Below, one piece after another: positions 26,481 through 38,100 of a stretch of DNA of 64,000 nt (within the stretch, counting starts at the first letter, position 1; the number at the start of each line of letters is the position of its first letter). The stretch is taken from positions 59,071-123,070 of the forward strand of contig JADIIX010000049.1 of the NCBI GenBank assembly GCA_027604505.1, given 5' to 3'. The DNA comes from Gonapodya sp. JEL0774. Lineage: Eukaryota > Monoblepharomycota > Monoblepharidomycetes > Monoblepharidales > Gonapodyaceae. The notes under the pieces were generated by a model that was not told the DNA's origin, ran no database searches, and was given only the letters and a program-made list of their open reading frames with translations. Both the position numbers and the translations under genes were made by a program.

Positions 26481-28914
26481 CTACAACTGCGACCGGGCTG
26501 TTCCTTGTCGAAGTGGGAGCCAAATCTGTGACTTATACTTGCCCCCAAAATAAATGAGTTGCTTTCCTTTGTTTGCATTATACTGCGGAATACGGATGGG
26601 AACTGGAATGTCTGCAATACATTATAGAGAAGATGATTCGTTGTAATTCAAAGAAGGTAAAGTTGTAGACGTACCTGAGTAATTACTGTTCACCGGTGTG
26701 ATGTCCAGTCTCAGTCCTTCGCCAGGTGAAACGGACATTGCCATCGGCCAAAGACCAGTGACTATCTCCACAATCTCCCCGGGCTTAACCGGAGTGTTTT
26801 CATCGTGTGGGTGGAATGGAACCCCAGGGAAGTTAATTTCAATCTCTTCGCGGGATGCAGGTGGGCGAACCTTCCGCCTCGATGCACGGATTAGACCATT
26901 CGGCCCGACATATCTGAAAAGGCTGCTCTTTGGAAGACTCTCGTAACTGGTTGGTGGAGTTTGCCCCATTTCTATGGCTGCCCGTTGCATATCTTGGAGT
27001 GGATAGGTAAAGAGATCCAGCGGCTTTCCTTCCCGAGATAGCTTACGAACAGTGAAGCACAGATCAAAATCGGTGTGCGATTCAGCCGCAGCGTGCACAC
27101 AGACGCGGGGTAGGCCCACGAACTCAAGTGTGGTACTGGCTTGAGCAGAGTGTATGTATGTCCAACTTGCCACCGAGGAGTTGTTGGCAGAATCATACTC
27201 CACCCAAGACTCTACGTCCAGTGGTGATTTAGAGAGCACTCCATCACGCGTCAAAGAAAGCGACCATTCACGAACGTCAGGTGGAGGAAAGTCAGATGCA
27301 ACTTGGTAGATCTGAACCGGATCACCGCCATGTGGGTGGACTTGGTAGCGGACCGGCGGAGTTCTATCGGGCCATTTATTGTCGATCCCTTTCAGAAAAT
27401 GATCAAAAAATCCAGCAAGATCCTCAACGTTTTGGCGCTGGTGAAGATCGTGCCACTCCTGTCCACCATGGAAGCGAAGCCTTTGAAAGAGCATTCAACA
27501 AGCTGTGTCGCTCACTGAAATGTATTCCTTGAGGACGGAATCGCATGATCCTCTTACCATTTATGTATGCTCGCAGCGTTTTTCCATGCCGTAATGCTTC
27601 CAAGTAAATGCGCAGTACTGCCCATTGCCGCAGTCGCGTAGATTGGTACCACAATCTTTGAAGGTTTTGCAGCCTTTGTTAAGGCGTAGTTTCGAAAAAA
27701 TCCATCTTGTCCAGGCATCACAAACGATGCGAGTGAGTCCTCCACTTTGGTTCTGGTGCATTGAGTGTTTGAAAAGACGAAATGGGCGAATTGAAAGTTT
27801 GGAATTCCACCCCGATATACGTTTTGGCGGTACTCGTCGGCTAGCCTGTGAGTACAGGAGTTAATCAAGGGGTGGACGAATAGCCTTCACCAATTACGCG
27901 TTCTGTTGCTTACCCCTCCCATGGAGCGATCGCCGCGAGGTGGGGAGGCTGACTCTCAGCGACCCAGTACTGACTCATGGCTAGCTGACTATTTCCACTC
28001 ATTCCGACCTGTGAAGAAGTCACCGCTCTGAATCATGATGGTTGGATCCGACACGGATGTTGTCATTACATACCTTGCCATTGCACCACTCTTGCGCCGC
28101 TATCCATTCTACAACATCGTAGCCGTCCGTTATAGTCTGTGAGAGACAATTCGAGAGATTAACAAGGGAGAAGGTCCCTGGATTCACAGCGGCGAAGGTA
28201 CCTGACCGCCAGGGGTGTTGGTCAGGTTTCCTCCAGAATCGTACGATCCACGGCAATCCACATGGACTATCGCATATCCACGTGGACACCACTCTGCCGG
28301 GTCGAGTCTGCACAAAATGATTGAGTAAGGTGTCGCACTTAGGCGACATTCGTTGTTTCAAACGCAAAATACATACCCCTCAAACACTTCCAGCCCCGAC
28401 AGCGCAGCGGGACGCACGCCCGCACGATAGGGGACGACATTCAACTGCCAAATGTGGTTGTAGTTGTGAGCACGCAAAATGTGCCCAAAAGCAGAATCTC
28501 CCTGCTTACTGAAAATTTCCCCCGAAAAGTTTTCCCGTACGGAGTCCACATTATGATAGCTGGGAACTTGTTATCAGCACGACCGGCGGGACGGAGAATG
28601 TCCACCATGAGACTGACGTCGTCACGCATTTTTACTGTAACGTTTTGGGTGAGGATGATAGCCTCATCCAGAGGGCGAGTTGTTTTATCCAGCCTCCATC
28701 CGACTGGGAGAATTCTTTCAGTGAATTCAGGGCCATCGTAATGCGGGTCAGATTCTGGGAGATTGTACGGAGGCCGAAAGAGAACAGGCACCCCGTTGAC
28801 TTCAAGGAGCTCTCGAGGAACGTTGGTGGAAATGACCGGCTCGAGGAGTTCGTTTGGGAGCAACAGCTTGAGGATAAATGTCGGAAGTTGCAGATGTGCG
28901 AGTAGAAACGCCAT
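26481..28914 (-). CDS. CocE/NonD-type alpha/beta hydrolase (peptidase S15 family)
   Basis: Member of the CocE/X-Pro dipeptidyl-peptidase-like serine hydrolases; the substrate cannot be deduced. After an N-terminal stretch (MAFLLAHLQLPTFILKLLLP), the core begins VTVKMRDDVSLMVDILRPAG and IIMWTPYGKT. CRGSYDSGGN (about 28230-28260) matches the family CRG-x-x-x-S-x-G block. GMSGNSQLAMSQYW (27974-28016) is the nucleophile-elbow region, with serine in GNSQ the likely nucleophile. LRFHGGQEWHD (near 27470) probably holds the catalytic histidine region. The C-terminal jelly-roll domain follows. The last exon, after an intron at 26612-26674, adds DIPVPIRIPQYNANKG and FGGKYKSQIWLPL, typical of the family end, with the stop at 26481-26483. 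Reading straight through that intron would give a false stop near 26622. The start is the first Met before the conserved core; a possible upstream exon is noted separately. Confidence 0.82.
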
Positions 28915-29479
28915 GATTGAGAGCGCAATCCCTCTTTTGCAGGTGAAGCGGAGTCAGATTTGAAGCCAACTATCCGGAGCATCTTTCTCAGAAGCGTGCA
29001 GCAGATGAACCGGAACGTCGGCTTGTAGAATAGGCTGCACGGTGTTCGCCAAAAACATCTTTACCCGTCTCAACAGGAGCTCCAATCATTCACAGCTTCG
29101 AGCGGCGGCGATCGGCACAATCGGGTGTTTTGTGTTGGAAGACGGGAACACTTGACCTGGATAATAATTTTGGAAAGTGCTTTTGTCAATGGATCGCCTC
29201 CGTTCTTTCTAACCTCCCACCCGCACGGACAAACGACTGATTGTATCTGATTCCATACAGGTCGAGCTCACCACCACCATGATCGGTCTGTGCAATGCAG
29301 AATGCATCTGATTAAAACTCAATCGTGACAGCTCGAGTCCTTGATCGCCACAAGTCGTAGTTGGTTCGTCATTTGGTGATAGCTTTGACATGTAATAAGT
29401 GATTGAGAACGTGTACAAGACCCGACGTGAGAGACCATCTGATAAACCAGCTCTGCAACTCAAGTCCCAACCAATTATG
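28915..29479. other. Upstream region of CocE hydrolase gene
   Basis: About 565 bp on the 5' side of the hydrolase gene. On the minus strand, near 28965-29065, an open stretch beginning MFLANTVQPILQADVPVHLL looks protein-like and could be an alternative 5' exon, but it ends in a stop without a convincing donor. The rest shows nothing recognisable. Confidence 0.35.
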
Positions 29480-29613
29480 CTACACGTTCCGTTCCATTTC
29501 GATCTCCCGATCGTCTGCCTTCCCTTCAACGTTTGCGAGTTGCCTTGGCGGAGCGAGCGTAACAAAGACATCACCCTTGAAAAGAGGGCACAGCGTGGAC
29601 TCATTGAGAAGTC
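29480..29613 (-). pseudogene. RING-H2 3' exon remnant, third copy
   Basis: The minus strand encodes LNESTLCPLFKGDV, then a short tail, and stops at 29480-29482. This matches the last exon of RING-H2 copy 1 (LNESTLCPLCKGDV). The underlying DNA is also nearly identical over about 45 bp, and the similarity continues more weakly through the tail. The last zinc-ligand cysteine is replaced by phenylalanine. No first half of the RING (CxxC or the GH-x-F-H block) and no membrane exon are found on this strand up to about 30160. It is best read as a decayed partial duplicate inverted relative to the functional pair. Confidence 0.6.
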
Positions 29614-30168
29614 AGAGGATGGATCCTCCTGCTCTGTATCCGCGGCGTGACGGCGAGTGTTGGAGGGAACGCGGCAGCCGGTCGGTGATGAGTGGTGAAT
29701 GATTTGAGTGGGATAGTGATAAGTGGCATCGATGAATGCAACGGGCAGCGCTTTGGGAGAAAATTAGTTAAGTGATCCAGATAATCCAGTTGGTCGGAGT
29801 ATAGGATGTCCTGAAGTGTCCGCCGTCCGTGTATGTGACAGGTGGGAATGTGTGTACACAATATTTTGTGCTGCGGCTGACACCAGCCCGCAACTCCAGG
29901 TCACAGATATACCTATTCCGCATTGTCATTCGACAGGAAGAAACGGTGAGAGAGCAGACGAACGGGGAGGGGGGGGAGATGGTGGGAGGAGGGGAGGAGG
30001 GTATCTACTACCAACGGATCCGGCCGAACAATAATGACAGCAATGGTTAATTATGCTCTAAATTGGAATGCTTTCTGTAGGGAACTTGGGGAAGTTATGC
30101 TCATGATGGCAACCAGCAACAATTATTACATTCTATTTATAAATTAAAATTGCTCCTCATCGACTCAA
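29614..30168. other. Gene-poor stretch with a polypurine tract
   Basis: About 555 bp without a supported gene. It holds a G-rich polypurine run at 29963-30001. A minus-strand open frame of 86 codons ending near 29601 and short plus-strand frames have no recognisable features. Confidence 0.4.
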
Positions 30169-31065
30169 CTATCTTCCCGACAATTCAATTGCAAAACTAA
30201 AATAGAAAGACGACACACGCAGCACAGTTCCCTTCTGGGTAGTCCCAACACGGCATTCCTCGAAGGCATCATCCGTGAAGCACACTTGGTAGCTTTGAAT
30301 CCAACTCATTTCAGACGCACAAACACTCTTTTCGTGGTAGACGAGTTGATTCCTGTGCCTATTGCACGTAGCGCAGTACTCTTTGTTGAAAACACATTGA
30401 GTCTCCGCGAAACCTTGGGTGGTTCGACAAACAGAGCAGTCTGGGAGTTCTGATATCGTCCCAGAGCACACACCCGAGGGTTCAGCATACTCTTTTAATT
30501 CTGAAGGTAATGATGCGGCCGATGACGGTGCTGGAGAAGTTGGTGATGATGCATCGTCTATTTCTGAGATAAGAGTGAATTTCTAACGTTCAGACCAATG
30601 CAGCTGGCGGGGTTACATAATGCTCACTTTGGGTACACTTGGCGCACTGTTTGTTCTTGTCAACGCACGGTGTTCCAATATTCCCGTTGTTACAGTCACA
30701 ACAGCGGGGGAGCCACGACTCCAAACCAGACAGAATCTCGAATCTTGAAGTTCATAAGAACGCGGAGTCCTTTTCTCGACTAGAGTTAGTTTTTGGAAGT
30801 GAGCGAGCTAACATGTCAAAGTTCCGCATTTGATTCAAGCAAAAACAAGAATCCAACGCCGACTTGTGGTGCACCATCCATTGTTCGGAAGGAAGTCCAT
30901 AGAATTTCGAAACAAGCCCAACTACTCATGGCCTTTCGATTCGTGACCGCTCAGGTTTCCGCGTTTCCGTAGCTGTTTCCACCCTTTCGCCGCCACGAAG
31001 GGTGTCCCCAGCAAGAGGGAGGTCGCAAGCGCGAGCAGCAGGGCAATGAGGAAGTGGGATCGCAT
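30169..31065 (-). CDS. Secreted cysteine-rich protein of unknown function
   Basis: The start at 31063-31065 opens a clear signal peptide, MRSHFLIALLLALATSLLLG, followed by TPFVAAKG and a possible dibasic processing site (KQLRKR). Two Cys-rich exons lie downstream on the same strand. The one at about 30600-30730 encodes CCDCNNGNIGTPCVDKNKQC. The last runs from about 30567 to 30169 and encodes a Ser/Pro/Ala-rich linker, then DCSVCRTTQGF, CVFNKEYCATC and further spaced cysteines, ending FAIELSGR. The even cysteine pattern suggests disulfides in an extracellular protein. Exon connections between 30955 and 30730 are not resolved, so the mature middle part is uncertain. No known family was recognised. 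The signal peptide and both Cys-rich blocks are directly visible; their joining into one gene is inference from strand, spacing and composition. Confidence 0.5.
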
Positions 31066-31418
31066 AAGAGGAGGTTGGCGATGAGGATTTGGGAACTGTG
31101 CTTTTGAAAATCGGTTAGAAGGGGAGCACTTATTTGGTTTATTCCGCATGTAACAAGGCTGTTGTCTAAGTACTGTGAAGTATCCAAGCAGGGGCCTTCC
31201 CCGCATGCTTCAAGCCGATTATTCTCATCTCATGGAGTGTCGTTCTATTTGTTAAACTGTCATGGCTCGCTTGTGTTAGTGGCGAGACTAGAAAAACGTC
31301 GCTTGTGCGTATGGTTGTGTTACAAATTAACGTCACAGCAAAATGTGCCTGGTCCCGTCCCACTGATCCGTCCCCCGTGTGATCTTCCCATTCGCCCGGG
31401 CAGGCTGCAATCGGAGAC
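31066..31418. other. Intergenic, divergent promoters (Cys-rich protein and RXT3)
   Basis: About 350 bp between divergent starts. No gene or obvious element was seen. Confidence 0.4.
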
Positions 31419-34400
31419 ATGGCGGACACCGCAGGCGTCCCGTCGACAGAATTGCCCATGACAGCACCAGCACCGGCATTGAGCGCAGCGACAACAGCGA
31501 CACCATCGCAACCTAAGGAAGGTGAAGGGCCGGCAGATGCCACGACAGCAACGGCGAATGCACCGACGATGGCAGCTGGAGTGTCGCGAAAACGTGAACG
31601 GTCTCCTGTTCCGTCCGTGGCGAATAAGATGCTCAAGACTGAATCAGGGGTTGGTGCTGTAGTTACCGGAGTTTCTGGAGCCAGCGAAGCCTCAAATGGT
31701 ACAGGATCTGCCGTGCCTGGGGCAACAGGGGCAACGGGCGTGACTGGAGCGACCCCGACGACTTCTTCCATAGCTACTACTTCCAATCCTCAACCACAAC
31801 CCGCTCAACCCGCTCAAAAGCCTCCTCCTCCCCCCCCACCACGGAAACGACTCGATGGCGAGCCCCCGCTCATTGTCGACGATCCTGCCCTGTCCCATTT
31901 GCCAGACGGAGTCGTCGAGAAGTTTCTTGGTGAGCTCCCAGAGTGTGGATCAGACCTCAGTGATGGATGCGGGGGGATGAGTGTTGTTGACATACGACTA
32001 TTTCGAAATTACATTTACGGCAGTCAAATAACGGGATAGTAAATTGGGTGGCCAAGAACATGAAAGCCGTGCAACCAGGCAGCAACTCTGCATGTTGTTG
32101 TGGAAGTGTTGTCTCTACCGAGGCACCCATAATGAAAATATGGAGTTGACCTGGATCTGGCGGTGTTCAGCATGTGCTGTGGTACAGTCTAATTGGTCCA
32201 AGTACCCTCTGGCAAGCCTCGGAGAACAGAGCAGCCGCCGGAACGACTGAAGAGTCAATGGCCATCAATGCCCGATTTGCATCATCGGCGGATCTTTTTT
32301 TGAAAGCAGAGAACACTGCGCTAGGTGCTAGGAGCAGTGGAGTGGTGTGGGTGGACTTTGGGGGAGGAGTTATGTTGGTGTGTCTGTATGCCGCATGGAC
32401 CTCCCCCGACGAAGGAGACACAGACTCATCCCGGAAAACACAAAAGGAGAGAAGGCTTGTGGATCAACTGAGTGGTGAAGGATGATCGAGCGATCATGAT
32501 AGGGTGGAGCGGATGGTCGCCTGCGGCATCACCCTCTTCCTTCGTTCGCCGCTCATACCGCGCTGTCCACCCACCCACCATACCTACAGGGTCCCTCCCC
32601 TACCAACCTCCAACATACCCCCGCCCCTCCCTACCCACAACCGTCTCTGTCCGTTTACGTCCTCTACCCCTCTTCGCCTCGGCGGATCTCTACGGTATCG
32701 TCGAAATACGCGTACCGTTGGAAGAAATATCCGTAACAAATCTGGCAGTGAGGAAAAGGGCGGTGTGGGGGACTGGAGTCTACACAGATGATTCTGATGT
32801 GGTGGGCGGTGAGTTTGCGGGGCGGGTGTTGCGGTTGGCTCATATGTGCAGTATCACACTATTGGACAGGGTCGGATGGTAGAAGTTTACCGAGCCAGGT
32901 GCTGCTGGGAAACAAATTTCGAAAGCTTCGTAAATAATGGGAGAGAGTCTGCCCTGACCTACTCTGCCCGCGCTGTGCAACATCCCACTGTGCCACCGCT
33001 CTGCCAAGCTCGCAACTTACATTCAAAATTCAACTTCACAATGCCACCACACTCATCCACCACCCTCCGCCGACCACGTCACACCCCAAATCTAAGCGCT
33101 TATCCACTCGGGCTGGATCCGGCCACTCGACGCACCTCCGATCGTCTCCCCTCCAGATAACTTTACCACATCGGGTTACATTCTCCCCGGTGACCCCGTA
33201 TCCCCAAACTTCTCTTCCGCTTCCTCCTCCGACGCATTCGCTTCCGCTTCTTCCACATCAAAACCGACCAACAAAGCCCCTTTCCCAGGCCCACCACCAC
33301 TCCCGCTCCCGCTCCCGGCCCCCCACCTCACCTACTCCCACACCCTCCTCGCCCGCCTGCGCATCCTTCCCAAACTTACCCGATATACTGGCACGGTCCG
33401 TAACGGGCTTCGGTCGCGGTCATGGGGGGGCAGCCATTTGGGGGAAAGTTTTAGGATTGAGGGAGTCGAAATTGTGGAAGGGGGCAGGAGGGCAGGGAGG
33501 AAGGGGATCGTGAAGAAGGGGGAGATGGAAGGGGTGGTGGTGTTGGTCGGCGAAGGCGTCGTCAGGTGAGTCGCGCGTGGCAGTTTCGCCTGGCGATTTG
33601 CTTCGTGTGAATGGAACACTGACATGATGAATCTTGGTTTTCGATGGGGTAGTTTCAAGTACGATCCCTCCCTACTTGTGAGCTGGCCCCCGCATGTGTA
33701 TCGGGCCATGTGGCAACAGATGGACGACGCAGGGAAAACCGACGATTCGTCATCCTTCGAAACCACACGCGCCCCCAACCCCACCCTGTACCCATCTTCA
33801 TCCCACCCCGGCTCTGCCATCTCTTCGACCTCCAACTCTCCTGCTGATCCCGCTGCGGTCGACGACCTCAGACTCAAAACGTGGCAGGCAGGGTGGGACG
33901 AGTTGAGCGGTATGTACAAGGGTGTGCCGTTGCCGCGATTGTGGAGCGAAGGGTGGGAGGGATGGAGGGTGAGGATGGAGGTGGAGGTGCTCTACATGGA
34001 CGTGGTGGAGGGGAAGAAGTGGGTTCCTTATCATTTGATGCTTTTTACACTAGGGAGTCTGGGGTGTGTTTGTAACCCGCTTTTCGTTTCTGCCGGTACA
34101 AATCACAGTCGCTCCCGCTACGAACTCTCTCTCCAAACCGCTGTCACCACCCCTACCCGTCCCACCCCTGCCCCGCTCGCCGCCCGCTATCGGTTAGCCT
34201 TACTGGACCCTTCAGCCTTCCCGTCCTGGGACGACCCACTGCCAGCCTGTCCTGTGCCTGGTTCTCACGAAGGAATTCGAGGGAAAAAGGTCGTTTTGGG
34301 AGTTTTGGCAAGGGATTTGGAAGGCGGGGATTTGGGGTTCGTGGGGATGGGGTTGGTTGTGAGGGGAGGGGGGAGGTATGGTGAGGAGGGGGCAGAAGGA

Positions 34401-34748
34401 GATGTGGTACCCAGGCAAGAAGGAGACGGTGGTAGTGGGAACGGGAGTGAGGTAGATGGGGCGGCCGTACCTTCAATGGGAGGTGGGAAGCCGCCTCTGT
34501 ATCCAGTAAAGGGGTTGTCTAGTGGAGCTGGTCCGGCAAGCGCAGCAAGTCCCGGGGTACAACAAGGTCTTTCCGTGGTTCAGAGCCAGGGCCAAGTTGT
34601 GTCTCAGCACAAGCGCTCGGCGAGTGCAGTGGTTGGCGGGGCGAGGAGGAAGGTTGGAATAAATGGTGGTATTGGTGCATTAGGGGGTGGGGAGGGTGGG
34701 TTTGCATTGAGGATTTCGAGATTTTTTTGGAGGAAGAGGGTGGGATGA
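31419..34748 (+). CDS. RXT3: RXT3-like subunit of an Rpd3L-type histone deacetylase complex
   Basis: Rxt3 is a fungal accessory subunit of the Sin3/Rpd3 large histone deacetylase complex and acts in the nucleus. The domain is recognised by IVEIRVPLEE and NLAVRKRAVWGTGVYTDDSD (about 32697-32805), then LRILPKLTRYTGTVRNGLRS with SWGG (about 33345-33430), then FKYDPSLLVSW and a C-terminal part with RYELSLQTAV and DWDDPLPACP-like Trp/Pro-rich sequence. The protein ends in FFWRKRVG at 34748. Low-complexity Pro, Ser and Gly stretches separate the blocks. The N-terminal exon (31419-31930) encodes an Ala/Thr/Pro-rich disordered region with a basic RKRERSP motif and a PPPPPPPRKR run. Its link to the Rxt3 domain across 31930-32600 is inferred, and it could be a separate small gene. 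Introns are evident near 32806, 33565-33650 and 34015-34110. Confidence 0.68.
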
Positions 34749-35157
34749 GTCTGCCTGCATGCGGGCGAGGTTGCGCCAAGGCGACATGATGACAATGGAC
34801 TTTGTGTCGCTGTGGCGATATTTGATGATTGGACATGGTAGAGGCAAGAATACACAAGTTCCAGAGATATTTATCGTTGCGTGAATGTTTGGTGGAAGTC
34901 ACCTTTAGGTCCATCTGCACTACATGTCTTGGCGGCTGGGGTAGAAAAATCTGACATTCGCCCTTGTCACCCATTCCCCCCTTCTCCTCACAAAAACCCA
35001 TGAAAGTTTTTTTATCGCGGGGCTTGAATTCAAGATTGGGCTCCCTGACCCTGCTAACTTTACGTGTGCTGTGCCAGCCTGGGGCCTGTCACGGTGTGGT
35101 CTCCTCGCCCGCCGAAGCCATATAAAACCGAAAACCGAAATTCGAAACTCCCTCGCC
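34749..35157. other. Intergenic with promoter of the 35158 gene
   Basis: About 410 bp between genes on the same strand. It contains the TATA box listed separately. Nothing else was recognised. Confidence 0.45.
35121..35127 (+). promoter_or_regulatory. TATA box upstream of the 35158 gene
   Basis: A perfect TATAAAA lies 31-37 bp before the start codon at 35158. If used at the normal distance, transcription would begin within about 10 bp of the ATG, giving an extremely short leader. Confidence 0.45.
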
Positions 35158-38100
35158 ATGGCTTCGATGTCAACCGCTACTGGCTCTACCACCCAGACAG
35201 CTCTGGAATCCGCTCCTCCTGCTACTGCAGCGCCAGGTTGGCGGGTATCAGACCAGGAAATCGCTGATTTCGAGCGTAGATTCGCGGAGGGTCCGCAGAC
35301 AGTGTTTCTCGCAGAAGCGCAGCTGGAAATCTGTCCTGGTGAGTCTCCACAAAGTTGAATGAATTTCGCGGGCGGTGCCGTCTCCCAAAACGGACAGCCT
35401 TGGCAAGCACTCAACACCAAAGGCGAACAGCACTTCCAGTGCATTCAAATACTTCGCGCTAATCCACTGGCATCACATCTGTGTCTTGATTGCGTGTTGA
35501 TCGTGTCTCGTTCCAATCTCGTTAAAGATATCTCTGGTTCCACCGCGGGCACATGCCTTCAAGTTGAGAAACTTGCCGCGAAGGCTATCGCAGGACGCAA
35601 TACGAGGGCAGGAGTTGTTCCATGGCATAGCACTACACTACCTCGTATACCCATCACGGATGTAGACACGCTCAGGGCTATGGGAGGCACCAGTCCCCAA
35701 TACTTACTGAAACAAAATGAGTCCTTGCAATTCATTAAGGCGTCTAGTGAGTCATCCTGTGACTATCAAGTTTGCAACATATTGACTCGACCACGCGTCT
35801 CCTACAGATGTCTGGGCGCTTTTTACTGACGGTGAAATTGGCGTCGCTGATGTCAATGAACTCGCCTCGCTTGTCGCTTCGGAAAATATGGGACACTTGC
35901 CTGTCATTGTCGCTGTGTTTGGTCCGGGAAGGGAGACGCCCAGCGCGACAAATATTTCAGTAGGAATATCTCTGTTCGCAGGTTTGTCATACTCTACTCT
36001 TCCCCGGCTAAGCACTCGGCTCTCAACAGAAAACGGAATCATGCTTCTTTGTTTTTTACGTTCCGCGTATTTCAACCTCCAGCATGCGAACACGTCTTGT
36101 TCCTCTACCAAAGGGTGGACATCGCCCTCCCCGAACCGTACATACTTCAAAGCAAAGGTTGCTTTGCCGCTCTCGGCACCGTCGCCACTCTCGACAGCAC
36201 TATATCTTGGACTGATCTCCCCAGAATAAGCTGGGAGGCCGTCTCCGCCACCGAGCTCCCCATCACCCACGCGGGCATGCCTGGAGTAACGCGCCTGTCA
36301 CCCACACTCACCATTCGAGTAGCTCAGTTGCTCGAAACCCATCTACCGACTGAGACTCTTCTCGAGATTATCAGTGACGAAGAGGTGCTTAGGAATCTTA
36401 TACTGCTCTGCACCACAAGGGGTCTAGGGGCAAGACTGAGAACATGGCTCGGCTCGCACATGATGGATGCAGCTGAGGTGGTGAAGCCAGAAGACGTAGC
36501 TGGTGCGGCGGTGGCGATGCAGAGACTCATGGCAGCAAGGGAGAGGAACGCCCCGGTGCAAGTGAGTGGTTGTCCAGCTCGAAGGACCTGACTCTATCGG
36601 GTAACAACCTCTTCTTAGGAATTACTGTCCCTCCAAGCCGCTCTCAGATCCGCCCACGCCACCAACGATGCTCATTACCGCACTCAATACGAGACTCTCG
36701 CTCGGGCACGAACTTCGGAAATCCGTCGGATCAATTCTGCTATTAACGCTGCCATGGCGCAACTGGGAGAAACAGAGCGTGCTGGATACTCTGCTGAGGT
36801 TTTGGGAACCAGATTGTCCAACCGAGCGATGCGGGCAACCAAGGTTGGTGTGTGAACCATGATATGCTGAGTGCCGCCGAACTCGTTTGACAAGTTGAGC
36901 GCATAGGTAACAGAATCTGACACTGTGGATAATCTCATGAGGATTGTCGAGGGTGATGTTGAGGACGCCACTGCTGCCTTTAGAGGCGATTGCACAATAT
37001 GCTGTGAGCAGAATGTCCTGGTATGTTGTGTTCACTGTCACAACGGGTGTAGTGCCCTGAGGGGTGCGTTGTTGCTGACCATTTTATAAACTGAATAGCT
37101 TTCCCTGACCATGAAGAGAGTGTTGCCAGAGAGTGAGTTGCCGTCGTAGAACAAAGGCGGGGGTAAATATCAACCAACTCAACCCTCTCACAGACACGGA
37201 GGTTAATACTGCTGATTTCGCCCTCGATTTTCCGCTTGCAGTCGGATCACGAGTGAGTTTGCACATCTCCCTCTCTTCTGGATATTGGATAGGTGATGGC
37301 CATTCCCTCAGACGCACAATGACATTATCGCCTCGCAAGTGGTTTGCTCAGGGTGTGCAGATCAAGTTGTGAGCACATATGGAACGACACTGGTGAGAGG
37401 ACTTGACTGAAACTTCCCATGCAGTTGCTGTGAATGTTTCTATATATGGCGCCTCTCACCCCTCAGTTCCGTGAGAACGCGACCATTACCATTCCGCTTG
37501 CCTCTATCAAGTGAGAACCAGCGATGTTTGAAGCAAAGTTCTTATTAATTTTGAAATGCTCGAATCACCCGACTGCTGAACAGAGATAATACTAACCGTG
37601 ACATACTTAGCACTCGCCTTGCGATCGCGCTCACAAATGGTCTCAAGACTGGCAATGTATTCCAGCTAATGATTTCCGTACTGGACAACACCCTTTCAAC
37701 CAAACTCTGGGCGCGTGTGGAACCGGGCAGCGACGATGCAGAGAACAGGGTTCGACGGGCGGCACTGGAGTGGTTTCGGGACGACCTCGCGACCCATGTC
37801 CGTACAAAAAATAACTTCCAAGAGACGGGCGAGTGGACAACCCTTCCGTTTGCAATCCAATGGGCGGTAGAAGATGCAGTGACCAATGGCTATCGCGCGT
37901 GGCTGTACCGGTACCCCGTCGAAGGCTTTGCGGTCTTGATCAAATTGGCGAGGAATCCGAAGTTTGCTGTTACGATGCCGCTTGACGGAGGAGTAAACTT
38001 TGTGCACAAGAGATTACTTTTGGGGATTGTTGATTGGTAATGTCTCTGTACTGCGAATTCTCTATCCAACAGCCTGTCCACTCACTTTTCCCCTCGATAG

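Noticed and set aside
26622-26674. Apparent C-terminus of the CocE hydrolase at the stop near 26622
   Set aside because: These bases lie inside an intron with donor gtacgt; splicing to 26611 restores the conserved family C-terminus ending at 26481.
31166-31786. Minus-strand open frame of 206 codons
   Set aside because: It lies opposite the low-complexity first exon of the RXT3 gene and simply mirrors its Ala/Val/Thr-rich composition.
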